In this document: positions 14,979 through 21,952 of the stretch, one piece after another
How the letters are laid out: each line of letters starts with the position of its first letter
Position numbering within the stretch: the first letter of the stretch is position 1
DNA from: Bacteroidota bacterium
GTDB taxonomy: Bacteria; Bacteroidota; Bacteroidia; Chitinophagales; Chitinophagaceae
Reading direction: 5' to 3'
NCBI GenBank assembly: GCA_023429825.1
Contig: JAEZDC010000024.1
Location: 1 to 21,952 of the forward strand
DNA: 21,952 bases
Translations under genes and position numbers: made by a program
Notes under the pieces: model-generated
The model's database searches: none
What the model was told of the DNA's origin: nothing
What the model saw: only the letters and a program-made list of their open reading frames with translations

Positions 14979-15626
14979 ATGAAGCATGTTGCTTTGATAG
15001 ACGATCATGTTTTATTACGCCAGGGGCTTGCCAATTTTATTGAATCTCTAGGGAACTATAAGGTATTGCTGCAGGCAGATAACGGCAGCGATTATATAGA
15101 AGGCGTAAAATCCTTATCACCACCAGATATAGTATTATTAGATATTACAATGCCAATAATGGATGGCTATAAAACAGCACAATGGATAAAGGCAAATCAA
15201 CCTCATATCAAAATACTAGCACTTAGTATGATCGATGAAGAGACCGCGATCATTCGAATGTTAAGAGCTGGAGCCTGTGGCTATTTACTGAAGTATACAT
15301 CCCTTGAAGAATTAAAGCTTGCACTAGACACGGTGGCTGCAAAAGGCTTTTACTTCAACGATATTGTGAGTAATACATTAATAAGGAATGTTCGGTCAGC
15401 AGGGATCGATGCAAAGACGGATACCAAAGTTGAATTCACTGAAAGAGAACTGGAATTTTTACAACACTATTGTACAGAACTCAGCACTAAAGAAGTTGCA
15501 CAGCGTATGGGAGTAAGTGTAAGAACGCTTGAAGGTTATAGAGCGAATGTTTGTGATAAGACTAAGACTTCCAGCAGGATAGCACTTACTTTATTTGCTA
15601 TCAAACACAAGCTAATCAAAATATAA
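14979..15626 (+). CDS. NarL/LuxR-type response regulator
   Basis: Two-component response regulator of 215 residues. The receiver domain (about 1-120) has the acidic pair Asp8-Asp9 in LIDDH, phospho-acceptor Asp55 in IVLLDITMP, Ser83 in ALSM and Lys105 in YLLKYTS. The C-terminal LuxR-type helix-turn-helix (about 150-212) has FTERELEFLQHYC, LSTKEVAQRMGVSVRTLEGY and then RIALTLFAIKHKLI. The conserved core of the receiver is complete, so it should be phosphorylatable. No histidine kinase is adjacent, making it an orphan here. It has 125 bases of spacer upstream and is followed after 24 bases by a membrane protein gene, possibly co-transcribed. Targets unknown. Confidence 0.95.
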   Translation: MKHVALIDDHVLLRQGLANFIESLGNYKVLLQADNGSDYIEGVKSLSPPDIVLLDITMPIMDGYKTAQWIKANQPHIKILALSMIDEETAIIRMLRAGACGYLLKYTSLEELKLALDTVAAKGFYFNDIVSNTLIRNVRSAGIDAKTDTKVEFTERELEFLQHYCTELSTKEVAQRMGVSVRTLEGYRANVCDKTKTSSRIALTLFAIKHKLIKI

Positions 15627-15650
15627 TTCTATTTTGCTGTAAAATCAGCT

Positions 15651-16895
15651 GTGCTTACCTGGATTGTTTTTTTGGCTTACTGGATACTCTTTTCATGGAT
15701 CATCACCAGGATCTCTTTTTTCAATGCGCCGGGGCTTTCAAAAAAATGGCTTATTATCTTATTCGGAATTAAAATTCTTGCGGGACTTGCATATACATGG
15801 TTTTATTCATTACCACAATACAAAGACACAAGCGACACGTTAGAGTTTTTTCATTTCAGTAAAATCGAAACTGACATATTGCTTAATGACCCGGTGGAGT
15901 TCTTTAAAAGTTTATTCAGTTACAATTATCAAACTTCAGGTAATCTTTTTCTGGCAGAGAATTCATATTGGAACGACCTTAAGAATAATGTTATCGTAAA
16001 AATCTTTGCCCTGATAAACATCTTCACCGGCAAGAATTATTACGCAGCGATAATCTTTTTCAACTTTCTTTTCTTTTTCGGGATTATTGCCATCTATCGT
16101 TTAATGGTCGAGATGATACCTGATAAAAGAAATATTATCCTGGCTGCACTTTATTGCATTCCCTCTTTTCTTTTTTGGTGCAGCGGCGTACACAAAGATG
16201 GATTACTCTTTACCGGTATCGGGCTCACGTTATATTATTTTCATCGATCATTGGTAAAGGGGTTTTCATTTAGAAAAGTGTTGATCATATTCCTAAATTT
16301 ACTGCTCATCTTTTCCTTGCGCAATTATCTCGCACTGGCATTGGCCATTATTTTAGTGCTGATCACTTTCTATAAAAAGTTCCCGAAACGAAAGTTGTTG
16401 ATCACTTCATTTTTTTTTATTATCGGGTTCTGTACTTTCTTCTATGCAAAACACGTTCACCCGGCTCTTGACTTTCCAAGTTATATTGTTCAAAAGCAGT
16501 CAGAGTTCCTCGAGTTGACAGGCGACTCAGAAATTGCTATACCTAAACTACAGTCAAGCATCAGCAGTTTCATTTCCTTCTTTCCTACTGCGATGGATCT
16601 TGGGTTTTTCAGGCCACATATCGGTGAATGGAAAAACAAAAGTTATGTGCCTGCATCTTTTGAGATCATTCTTTTTTGGATGGTTTGCTTTTTCATAATA
16701 TGGAAAAGCCGAAAGCATTTTGTTTTATCACCAATAGGTTTAGGGATGCTCGTTTTCTCATTTCTCATTTTTCTCCTGGTAGGGTATACTGTTATGTTTT
16801 CAGGTGCAATAGTGCGATATAGGGCTTTAATGATGCCCCTGGTGATTCTAGGACTTTTATCCTCTTATAATAATATTAATAAAAAATATATATGA
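15651..16895 (+). CDS. Polytopic membrane protein, possibly glycan-polymerase or glycosyltransferase-like
   Basis: A 414-residue protein with about ten predicted membrane segments, for example residues 3-20, 32-52, 128-150, 158-178 and two in the last 70. A large extracytoplasmic loop lies at about 53-112 (PQYKDTSDTLEFFHFSK, then SYNYQTSG). The central PSFLFWCSGVHKDGLLF pattern (hydrophobic, FW-x-SG-x-x-KD) and the C-terminal SGAIVRYRALMMPLVILG resemble motifs in oligosaccharide-polymerase and GT39-type membrane enzymes. That assignment is an impression, not a firm match. The start is GTG at 15651; the frame upstream back to the response-regulator stop contains no ATG. It lies 24 bases after the response regulator and may share its transcript. 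Confidence 0.8.
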   Translation: MLTWIVFLAYWILFSWIITRISFFNAPGLSKKWLIILFGIKILAGLAYTWFYSLPQYKDTSDTLEFFHFSKIETDILLNDPVEFFKSLFSYNYQTSGNLFLAENSYWNDLKNNVIVKIFALINIFTGKNYYAAIIFFNFLFFFGIIAIYRLMVEMIPDKRNIILAALYCIPSFLFWCSGVHKDGLLFTGIGLTLYYFHRSLVKGFSFRKVLIIFLNLLLIFSLRNYLALALAIILVLITFYKKFPKRKLLITSFFFIIGFCTFFYAKHVHPALDFPSYIVQKQSEFLELTGDSEIAIPKLQSSISSFISFFPTAMDLGFFRPHIGEWKNKSYVPASFEIILFWMVCFFIIWKSRKHFVLSPIGLGMLVFSFLIFLLVGYTVMFSGAIVRYRALMMPLVILGLLSSYNNINKKYI

Positions 16896-17048
16896 GATAA
16901 TTTGCCTCATTCAGTTCAAAAAATCACTCCATACTCGGCAAAAATTTTATTTTTTTACACATCTACCACTATTATTTGTCAATATTTCTGAAATAAAATT
17001 GATTTTTTTTCCAGCTTCGCTTTTCTTTGCTTTCTGAAACTAAAACTT

Positions 17049-19241
17049 ATGTCATTAAGATTTAATGCCATTACTAATCTCAACAATGAGGATAGGGCAT
17101 ACACAGTAGGCAGTTCTGCCAAAATCACCGGAATTTTCGGTGAGAACGTTTTCACCTTAAAAACGGCCCGTGAATATTTAAGTGATGAGGCATATAAAAG
17201 CCTAACCGGGAGTATTCGTGGCGGAAAGAAAATTGATCGTGCAGTTGCCAACCAAATTGCTAACGGTATTAGAGCCTGGGCAGAAAGTAAAGGTGTAACA
17301 CATTATACCCACTGGTTTCAACCGTTAACAGGTACAACCGCAGAAAAACATGATTCATTCTTTACATTAAAAGGTGATGGTACTGCCCTGGAAGAATTTG
17401 ACGGAGCAGCCCTGATACAACAGGAACCCGATGCATCTTCTTTCCCTAGCGGCGGTCTAAGAGCAACTTTCGAAGCAAGGGGTTATACCGCATGGGATCC
17501 TTCGTCACCGGCATTCATCATGGAGATCGGTACAGGAAAAACATTGTGCATCCCTACCATCTTCGTTTCATATACAGGTGAGTCCCTCGATTATAAAGCG
17601 CCATTGATAAAATCGTTAGAGGCATTAAATAAATCAGCGGTTGATGTAGCCAATTACTTTGATAAGAACGTAACAAAGGTTACCGCAACCTTAGGATGGG
17701 AGCAGGAATACTTTGTGATCGATGAATCATTAGCTAACGCAAGACCTGATCTTGTTCAATGCGGACGTACAGTTTTCGGTGCTTCGCCTGCGAAAGGTCA
17801 GCAGTTAGAAGACCATTACTTCGGATCTATTCCCGAAAGAGTGTATGCTTTCATGCGAGACTTTGAAGCAGAGTCCTATAAACTCGGCATTCCGCTCAGG
17901 ACACGGCATAACGAAGTAGCACCTGCACAGTTCGAGTGTGCACCAATCTTCGAAGAGGTGAATATTGCTGTTGATCACAACACTTTATTAATGGACGTGA
18001 TGAGCCGTGTTGCAAAGCGTCATAAACTCGTTGTACTACTTCACGAGAAGCCGTTCGCCGGCATCAACGGAAGTGGTAAGCACAACAACTGGAGCATGGC
18101 TACGGACACAGGAGTAAATCTTTTAGCTCCGGGTAAAACACCTAAGACCAACCTCATGTTCCTTACTTTCTTCGTGAATACGATAAAAGCGGTTCATGAT
18201 TATGCAGATATTTTAAGAGCAGCGATCGCCTCTGCAGGAAACGATCACAGGCTGGGTGCGAATGAAGCGCCTCCAGCTATCATTTCAGTTTTCGTTGGTC
18301 AATACCTCGCTAAAGTGTTGAATGATATCGAAACAAGAGTAGGTGATGATTTTGATGAGCAAGATGAAGCCATCTTAAAATTGGATCTGCATAGGAGCAT
18401 TCCTGAGCTGATGCTCGATAACACTGACAGAAATAGAACTTCTCCTTTCGCATTCACCGGAAATAAATTTGAATTCAGAGCAGTAGGTTCTTCAGCGAAT
18501 TGCGCTAATTCAATGACCACGCTGAATACGATCATGGCAGAAACACTCAAGAACTTCAAAAATGAAGTGGATGGTCTTATTGATAAAGGCGAGAAAAAAG
18601 AACTAGCGATCATTCATGTGATCCAGAAATACATTGTCGATAGTAAGAAAGTATTGTTTGAAGGTGATGGTTACAGTGAAGAATGGCATAAAGAAGCTGA
18701 AAAGAGAGGTTTGCCTAATCTGAAAACAACACCTGTTGCGTTAGATGCAATGATCACTGATAAAGCAAAGCATCTTTTTGAAAGCAATAATATCTATACG
18801 CATACCGAGTTGGAAGCAAGGTATGAGATCGAGTTAGAGAAGTACATTAAGAAAGTGCAGATAGAAGCAAGGATCATGGGCGACCTGGCATTAAATCATA
18901 TCATCCCTTCAGCAGTGAGTTATCAAAACGAACTCATCACCAACATAACCGGATTAAAAGCTGCGGGTTTGCCAGAGTCTGCTTACAAAAGCCAGTTAAA
19001 TATTCTTACACAGGTGAGTGAACACATACAGGTGATACATTCTAAAGTGTGTCAAATGGTGGAGGCCAGGAAAGTAGCAAACAAGATCGATGAAGGAAGA
19101 AAGAAAGCCATTGCATATTGTAATGATGTGAAAGAAAAACATTTTGATGAGATCAGGTATCATGTAGACAAACTCGAACACCTCGTGAATGATGAAGACT
19201 GGACATTACCTAAATACCGGGAACTCTTGTTTTTGCGATAG
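17049..19241 (+). CDS. glnN: Glutamine synthetase type III
   Basis: ATP-dependent ligation of ammonia to glutamate. At 730 residues it is the large type III enzyme typical of Bacteroidota and some cyanobacteria, much longer than GlnA. The N-terminal domain has VTHYTHWFQPLTGTTAEKHD and GGLRATFEARGYTAWDPSSP, both characteristic. Catalytic and metal-binding motifs include LGWEQEYFVID, RHNEVAPAQFECAPIFEE, NGSGKHNNWSMATDTGVNLL and GNDHRLGANEAPPAI. The arginine-rich DRNRTSPFAFTGNKFEFR motif follows. The C-terminal 200 residues form the helical type III extension. The ATG at 17049 yields MSLRFNAITN, a usual start. A terminator follows 19 bases after the stop. No GlnK, AmtB or NtrC-type gene is adjacent, and no clear -7 element was found in the 153-base spacer. 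Confidence 0.96.
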   Translation: MSLRFNAITNLNNEDRAYTVGSSAKITGIFGENVFTLKTAREYLSDEAYKSLTGSIRGGKKIDRAVANQIANGIRAWAESKGVTHYTHWFQPLTGTTAEKHDSFFTLKGDGTALEEFDGAALIQQEPDASSFPSGGLRATFEARGYTAWDPSSPAFIMEIGTGKTLCIPTIFVSYTGESLDYKAPLIKSLEALNKSAVDVANYFDKNVTKVTATLGWEQEYFVIDESLANARPDLVQCGRTVFGASPAKGQQLEDHYFGSIPERVYAFMRDFEAESYKLGIPLRTRHNEVAPAQFECAPIFEEVNIAVDHNTLLMDVMSRVAKRHKLVVLLHEKPFAGINGSGKHNNWSMATDTGVNLLAPGKTPKTNLMFLTFFVNTIKAVHDYADILRAAIASAGNDHRLGANEAPPAIISVFVGQYLAKVLNDIETRVGDDFDEQDEAILKLDLHRSIPELMLDNTDRNRTSPFAFTGNKFEFRAVGSSANCANSMTTLNTIMAETLKNFKNEVDGLIDKGEKKELAIIHVIQKYIVDSKKVLFEGDGYSEEWHKEAEKRGLPNLKTTPVALDAMITDKAKHLFESNNIYTHTELEARYEIELEKYIKKVQIEARIMGDLALNHIIPSAVSYQNELITNITGLKAAGLPESAYKSQLNILTQVSEHIQVIHSKVCQMVEARKVANKIDEGRKKAIAYCNDVKEKHFDEIRYHVDKLEHLVNDEDWTLPKYRELLFLR

Positions 19242-19259
19242 GATTTTATTCTTATTAGG

Positions 19260-19284
19260 AAGCCGCTCCCAGAGCGGCTTTTTT
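19260..19284 (+). terminator. Rho-independent terminator of glnN
   Basis: A 9-bp perfect GC-rich stem (19260-19268 AAGCCGCTC with 19272-19280 GAGCGGCTT) with a 3-base loop runs into six T residues. It lies 19 bases after the glnN stop. Confidence 0.92.
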
Positions 19285-19369
19285 ATTAACAGTCCTTTTC
19301 ACAAGCGGCAATAAACATTTCTGAAGCGGCCATATCTATCTATTATTAATAACAACAAAATCCTATGCT

Positions 19370-19801
19370 ATGAAAAAGATCTTAACACTAATGACTTTCT
19401 CGTTTATTGCCGTGAGCGGATTCTCTCAATGGGGGAATAACAATGGAAGAAACAATCACGACATTTTCCGTAATGATCGCAATGATCGGGATCGCATTAA
19501 CATTTACAATTATCGCACAGAAACAGAATTCTTACGGGCACTCAACCTCAACAGGAATGAAGAGCGAAGGATCGATAAGATCAACGATAAATTCCAGGAC
19601 AGGCTGCGTGATATGAACCGCATGCGTTTCCGGGATCAGAACGCAAGGCGTTTTTACATAGATAGATTAGAGCAGGAACGTAAAGAAGATGTACTCAAGG
19701 CGTTGAGCAGGAAAGATGCGGAAGTGTACGACAGGTGGTATAGTGCCAACCGAAACAACGGAAGGTTTAATGATTACGGCAGAAATAACAACAGGTGGTA
19801 A
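19370..19801 (+). CDS. Small Asn/Arg-rich secreted protein, Spy/CpxP-like pattern
   Basis: A 143-residue exported protein: signal peptide MKKILTLMTFSFIAVSGFSQ with no lipobox. A low-complexity Asn/Arg/Asp stretch (WGNNNGRNNHDIFRNDRND) leads into a charged helical region (about 55-125) with LNLNRNEERRIDKINDKF and LEQERKEDVLKALSRKDAEV. A second Asn/Arg/Gly tail (SANRNNGRFNDYGRNNNRW) ends the protein. The helical part has the spacing of the LTxxQ/Spy-CpxP type periplasmic proteins (helix start, then E-x-x-R-I-x-x-I), but the similarity is loose. It is a single-gene unit between two terminators. Function is not known; a cell-envelope or stress-related role is only a guess. Confidence 0.75.
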   Translation: MKKILTLMTFSFIAVSGFSQWGNNNGRNNHDIFRNDRNDRDRINIYNYRTETEFLRALNLNRNEERRIDKINDKFQDRLRDMNRMRFRDQNARRFYIDRLEQERKEDVLKALSRKDAEVYDRWYSANRNNGRFNDYGRNNNRW

Positions 19802-19823
19802 GTGTGTATTTTGGATGAATAAG

Positions 19824-19849
19824 GCAGGATCTCCGGGTCCTGCTTTTTT
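19824..19849 (+). terminator. Rho-independent terminator of the small secreted protein gene
   Basis: An 8-bp stem with one G-U pair (19824-19831 GCAGGATC with 19836-19843 GGTCCTGC) and loop TCCG is followed by six T residues, 22 bases after the stop codon. Confidence 0.88.
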
Positions 19850-19968
19850 CGTTTTGTTAAGATCAATTCAAACCTCGTGTATGTTGCTGTATACGATCGC
19901 TATTTATCGTTTCACTAACTAATTCTGGAAAGAAATTTCGTTCTAAGAACAAACAAGTGAGGCAACCT

Positions 19969-20955
19969 ATGAACTTCCATTTAAGAAAATGCCTGGTGGC
20001 ATTAGCATTAATATTCTCCTCTGCTGCAGTGAATGCCCAATTCAGTGTACGATGGAAAGTTATTACCGATGAGGGTGCAGACCAGCCAGTCACCGTTTCA
20101 AACTTCACTTCTGTTAACGAAGCCAAAAGCATCATCAATAATATTATTGATGTGATGAACCTCAACGTGAATTTTGAAGTAAGAGAAGCAAACATTCCCA
20201 ACGCAGCCGCGGTGTTTTACGGAGGCAAGCGATACATCTTATACAATCCCAAATTCATTAAACTAATAGATAAAGCTGCCGGTACAGATTGGGCCAGCAT
20301 CAGCATTCTTGCACACGAGATAGGTCATCATGTGAAGGGACATACGTTCGGAGCCAAGGGCAGCAGTCATGAACAGGAACTGGCGGCAGATGAATTTTCA
20401 GGATATGCTTTACGAAAATTAGGAGCTAGCCTGGAAGATGCACAGATCGCTATGAAGATGGTAGCGGGTAAAGTAGCTACTGAATCTCATCCAGGGCAGT
20501 ATGATCGATTGAATTGGATAGCTAAGGGATGGAATGCTGCGCACCAATCATTGGGTGGTAGTGTGAATGATACTTACGCAAAGAGAACGGAACCGGAAGT
20601 AAAAAGATCTGAACCTGTATATACAACCCCGGTTAATGACAGAACTATCACAAGGTCTGCTCCTTCACCTGAGGCGAGGAGAGAAATGGTGTTAGACAAT
20701 AAGAGCATTTTGGTGAACGTACATTTTAGCACCGATAAGAATAACGAGTACTACGTTACTAATCGTTATAATGTAGTGAGATGGGATGGTGAGCAACTGG
20801 TGATCATTGGTAAATTGGCTAAAATGAAGAATACCGATTATCCTTTCTATATCTATGATCGCAATAAGAATTATGTGCTGATATCCAACAAAGGATACCT
20901 CGTAGATTCAAAAGGTAAGCAGGTGGGACATTTATCTCTGCATACCAATTCCTGA
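19969..20955 (+). CDS. Secreted zinc metallopeptidase with HExxH motif
   Basis: A 328-residue exported protein (from ATG 19969; a GTG at 19957 would add four residues). The signal peptide runs MNFHLRKCLVALALIFSSAA to VNAQ (about 1-24). The active site is ILAHEIGHHVKGH with zinc ligands His116 and His120 and catalytic Glu117. HEQELAADEFSGYALRKLGA supplies the downstream ExxxD glutamate (Glu137) as third ligand, an M48-like arrangement. A Pro/Arg/Thr-rich linker (about 195-235) connects to a C-terminal beta-rich domain (about 240-328) with repeated Tyr-rich turns (NNEYYVTNRYNVVRWDG, YPFYIYDRNKNYVLI). No membrane helices are seen, unlike HtpX/Ste24, so it is probably a soluble periplasmic enzyme. 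Family assignment is tentative; peptidase activity is well supported. Confidence 0.9.
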   Translation: MNFHLRKCLVALALIFSSAAVNAQFSVRWKVITDEGADQPVTVSNFTSVNEAKSIINNIIDVMNLNVNFEVREANIPNAAAVFYGGKRYILYNPKFIKLIDKAAGTDWASISILAHEIGHHVKGHTFGAKGSSHEQELAADEFSGYALRKLGASLEDAQIAMKMVAGKVATESHPGQYDRLNWIAKGWNAAHQSLGGSVNDTYAKRTEPEVKRSEPVYTTPVNDRTITRSAPSPEARREMVLDNKSILVNVHFSTDKNNEYYVTNRYNVVRWDGEQLVIIGKLAKMKNTDYPFYIYDRNKNYVLISNKGYLVDSKGKQVGHLSLHTNS

Positions 20956-20976
20956 TTCCATCCCTATGCATAAAGC

Positions 20977-21009
20977 AAAAGTGTTCTTGCTATAACAAGA
21001 ACACTTTTT
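20977..21009. terminator. Bidirectional terminator between the metallopeptidase and peroxiredoxin genes
   Basis: A 13-bp perfect stem (20977-20989 with 20996-21008) and a 6-base loop CTATAA sit between two convergent genes. The plus strand ends in TTTTT and the minus strand also ends in a T-run (AAAA on the plus side), so it can stop transcription from both directions. Confidence 0.9.
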
Positions 21010-21048
21010 AGCATTTATTTCTCTGCGGTCATCTTTCCACTGCATCCG

Positions 21049-21687
21049 TTATTCTCTATCCGGCTGCGGCGTATATCTCAAATATGGCTTCACCACTTTC
21101 ACACCTTTCGGAAATTTCTTCATCGCTTCTTCTGTACTTACAGCAGGCACAACTATCACCTCTTCACCTTCCTTCCAATCGGCAGGTGTAGCTACGCTGT
21201 AGTTCGCCGTCAATTGCAATGAATCTATCACTCTCAGCACTTCATAAAAATTTCTTCCTGTGCTGGCAGGGTAAGTGATCATCAGTTTCACTTTCTTATC
21301 CGGGCCTATTATAAATAAGGAACGCACCGTAAGCGTTTCAGAGGCATTCGGGTGGATCATGCCATAGAGGGTGGCTACGATCTTCGACTCATCAGCGATC
21401 AATGGAAAATCAACAGAACAGTTCTGGGTTTCGTTAATATCACTCACCCATCCCTGGTGCTTATCTAAGCCGTCTACACTTACTGCCAGTACTTTCACAT
21501 TGCGCTTTTCAAATTCATGTTTCAATAAAGCTGTCTTGCCTAACTCTGTTGTACATACCGGTGTATAATCTGCAGGATGTGAAAACAGAACGCCCCAGCT
21601 ATTACCGAGATATTCATGAAAGCTGATCGGTCCTGCTGTAGTGTTGGCGGTAAAATCCGGAGCAACATCTCCTAAACGTAAACTCAT
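21049..21687 (-). CDS. 1-Cys peroxiredoxin, Prx6 family
   Basis: Reduces hydrogen peroxide and alkyl hydroperoxides. From the ATG at 21687 the 212-residue product starts MSLRLGDVAPDFTA, the usual Prx6-family N-terminus. The peroxidatic site is HPADYTPVCTTELG with Cys45, preceded by WGVLFSHPADYTP. The conserved family segments SVDGLDKHQGWVSDI, FPLIADESKIVATLYGMIHP and MITYPASTGRNFYEVLRVID follow. The long C-terminal arm (ATPADWKEGEEVIVVPAVST, then LRYTPQPDRE) is typical of Prx6 and not of AhpC. An in-frame ATG at 21759 would add 24 residues, MLRNMLLSLLIACCHSF and so on, resembling a short lipoprotein signal; I treat it as spurious. It converges on the metallopeptidase gene and is divergent from the SRPBCC gene. 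Confidence 0.95.
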   Translation of the reverse strand: MSLRLGDVAPDFTANTTAGPISFHEYLGNSWGVLFSHPADYTPVCTTELGKTALLKHEFEKRNVKVLAVSVDGLDKHQGWVSDINETQNCSVDFPLIADESKIVATLYGMIHPNASETLTVRSLFIIGPDKKVKLMITYPASTGRNFYEVLRVIDSLQLTANYSVATPADWKEGEEVIVVPAVSTEEAMKKFPKGVKVVKPYLRYTPQPDRE

Positions 21688-21746
21688 AACTAATGATTTT
21701 TTTGTGGTGAATGAATGGCAGCAGGCAATCAGCAGTGAAAGTAACA

Positions 21747-21758
21747 TGTTGCGCAACA
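21747..21758. promoter_or_regulatory. 12-bp palindrome in the peroxiredoxin/SRPBCC divergent spacer
   Basis: TGTTGCGCAACA is a perfect 12-bp inverted repeat, overlapped on its left by the 8-bp palindrome AACATGTT (21743-21750). It lies between the divergent peroxiredoxin and SRPBCC starts, where an operator for a dimeric regulator could sit. No regulator can be named; a single site of this size can also arise by chance. Confidence 0.3.
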
Positions 21759-21844
21759 CTGCGGTTTTCTAAATAAGGAATTTTTTACGGAATGCACCTT
21801 TGTGAAAGTCGCAATTGCACAGCAAGCCGTCTGGATTTTGCCAG

Positions 21845-21852
21845 TATGTTTG
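21845..21852 (+). promoter_or_regulatory. Putative -7 promoter element of the SRPBCC gene
   Basis: TATGTTTG is an exact match to TAnnTTTG and lies 18 bases before the ATG at 21871, a normal leader distance. No TTG was found at the expected -33 spacing. Confidence 0.45.
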
Positions 21853-21870
21853 TACTATAAAACAATTAAG

Positions 21871-21952
21871 ATGGATACCAATATCGCAACAACCATTACA
21901 ATAGAAAGCACTATCAATGCGCCTGTAGAAAAAGTATGGCAATACTGGACCG
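21871..21952 (+). CDS. SRPBCC/AHSA1-type protein, 5' part only
   Basis: Only the first 27 codons are inside the window. They read MDTNIATTITIESTINAPVE then KVWQYWT. The pattern of a beta strand followed by INAPVEKVWQYWT is the usual opening of small SRPBCC (START-like, Activator of Hsp90 ATPase homologue 1-like) proteins of about 140 to 160 residues, which form a helix-grip ligand pocket. Specific ligand or function cannot be told. It is divergent from the peroxiredoxin gene, with a good -7 element 18 bases upstream of the start. Confidence 0.75.
   Translation, partial: MDTNIATTITIESTINAPVEKVWQYWT

Noticed and set aside
21688..21759. In-frame upstream extension of the peroxiredoxin with a lipobox-like LIAC.
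   Set aside because: Prx6-family proteins begin at the MSLRLGDVAPDF equivalent and are cytoplasmic; the extension is short, cysteine-rich and lies in the promoter region, so it is probably chance.

Overview
The window looks like a chromosomal segment of a Bacteroidota bacterium, most likely family Chitinophagaceae. The evidence is a SusC/SusD pair followed by a DUF1735-type lipoprotein, a type III glutamine synthetase, a TPR/PD40/OmpA protein with PorE-like architecture, AT-rich spacers, and near-exact copies of the Bacteroidota -7 promoter element (TAnnTTTG) close to several start codons. No tRNA, rRNA, CRISPR array, insertion sequence or prophage gene was seen, and most genes are core or housekeeping. 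No stretch longer than about 210 bases lacks a gene.

Layout. Bases 1-6369 are read leftward: a 3'-truncated guaB (IMP dehydrogenase), dprA, the PorE-like OmpA-family protein, then queE and folD as a tight pair. Bases 6577-20955 are read rightward: susC (interrupted by an in-frame TAG), susD, a DUF1735-like lipoprotein and a terminator; a secreted protein of unknown function; rimM; dinB; a NarL/LuxR-type response regulator and a polytopic membrane protein; glutamine synthetase III and a terminator; a small Asn/Arg-rich secreted protein and a terminator; and a secreted HExxH metallopeptidase. That last gene converges on a leftward 1-Cys peroxiredoxin across a 13-bp terminator hairpin that can serve both. 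A SRPBCC/AHSA1-type gene starts divergently at the right edge and runs out of the window.

How the genes fit together. The SusC/SusD/DUF1735 trio is an outer-membrane nutrient-uptake locus, but no glycoside hydrolase, peptidase, ECF sigma or FecR-type regulator sits beside it, so the substrate cannot be read from context. In susC a single TAG codon at 9172-9174 splits a reading frame that otherwise runs unbroken to 9747. This is either a recent nonsense mutation, a sequencing error or a read-through site. TAG is the normal stop of at least three other genes here, so it is not a genome-wide recoded codon.

The most unusual non-coding structure is an array of seven degenerate 11-bp units (4714-4790) between queE and the PorE-like gene. 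Shorter 7-bp phased repeats flank dprA. Three genes (guaB, folD, rimM) carry a perfect TAnnTTTG only 3 to 7 bases before the start codon, which would make their transcripts leaderless or nearly so. I did not find a clear, wholly new multi-gene system; the findings are mostly local oddities in an otherwise ordinary region.
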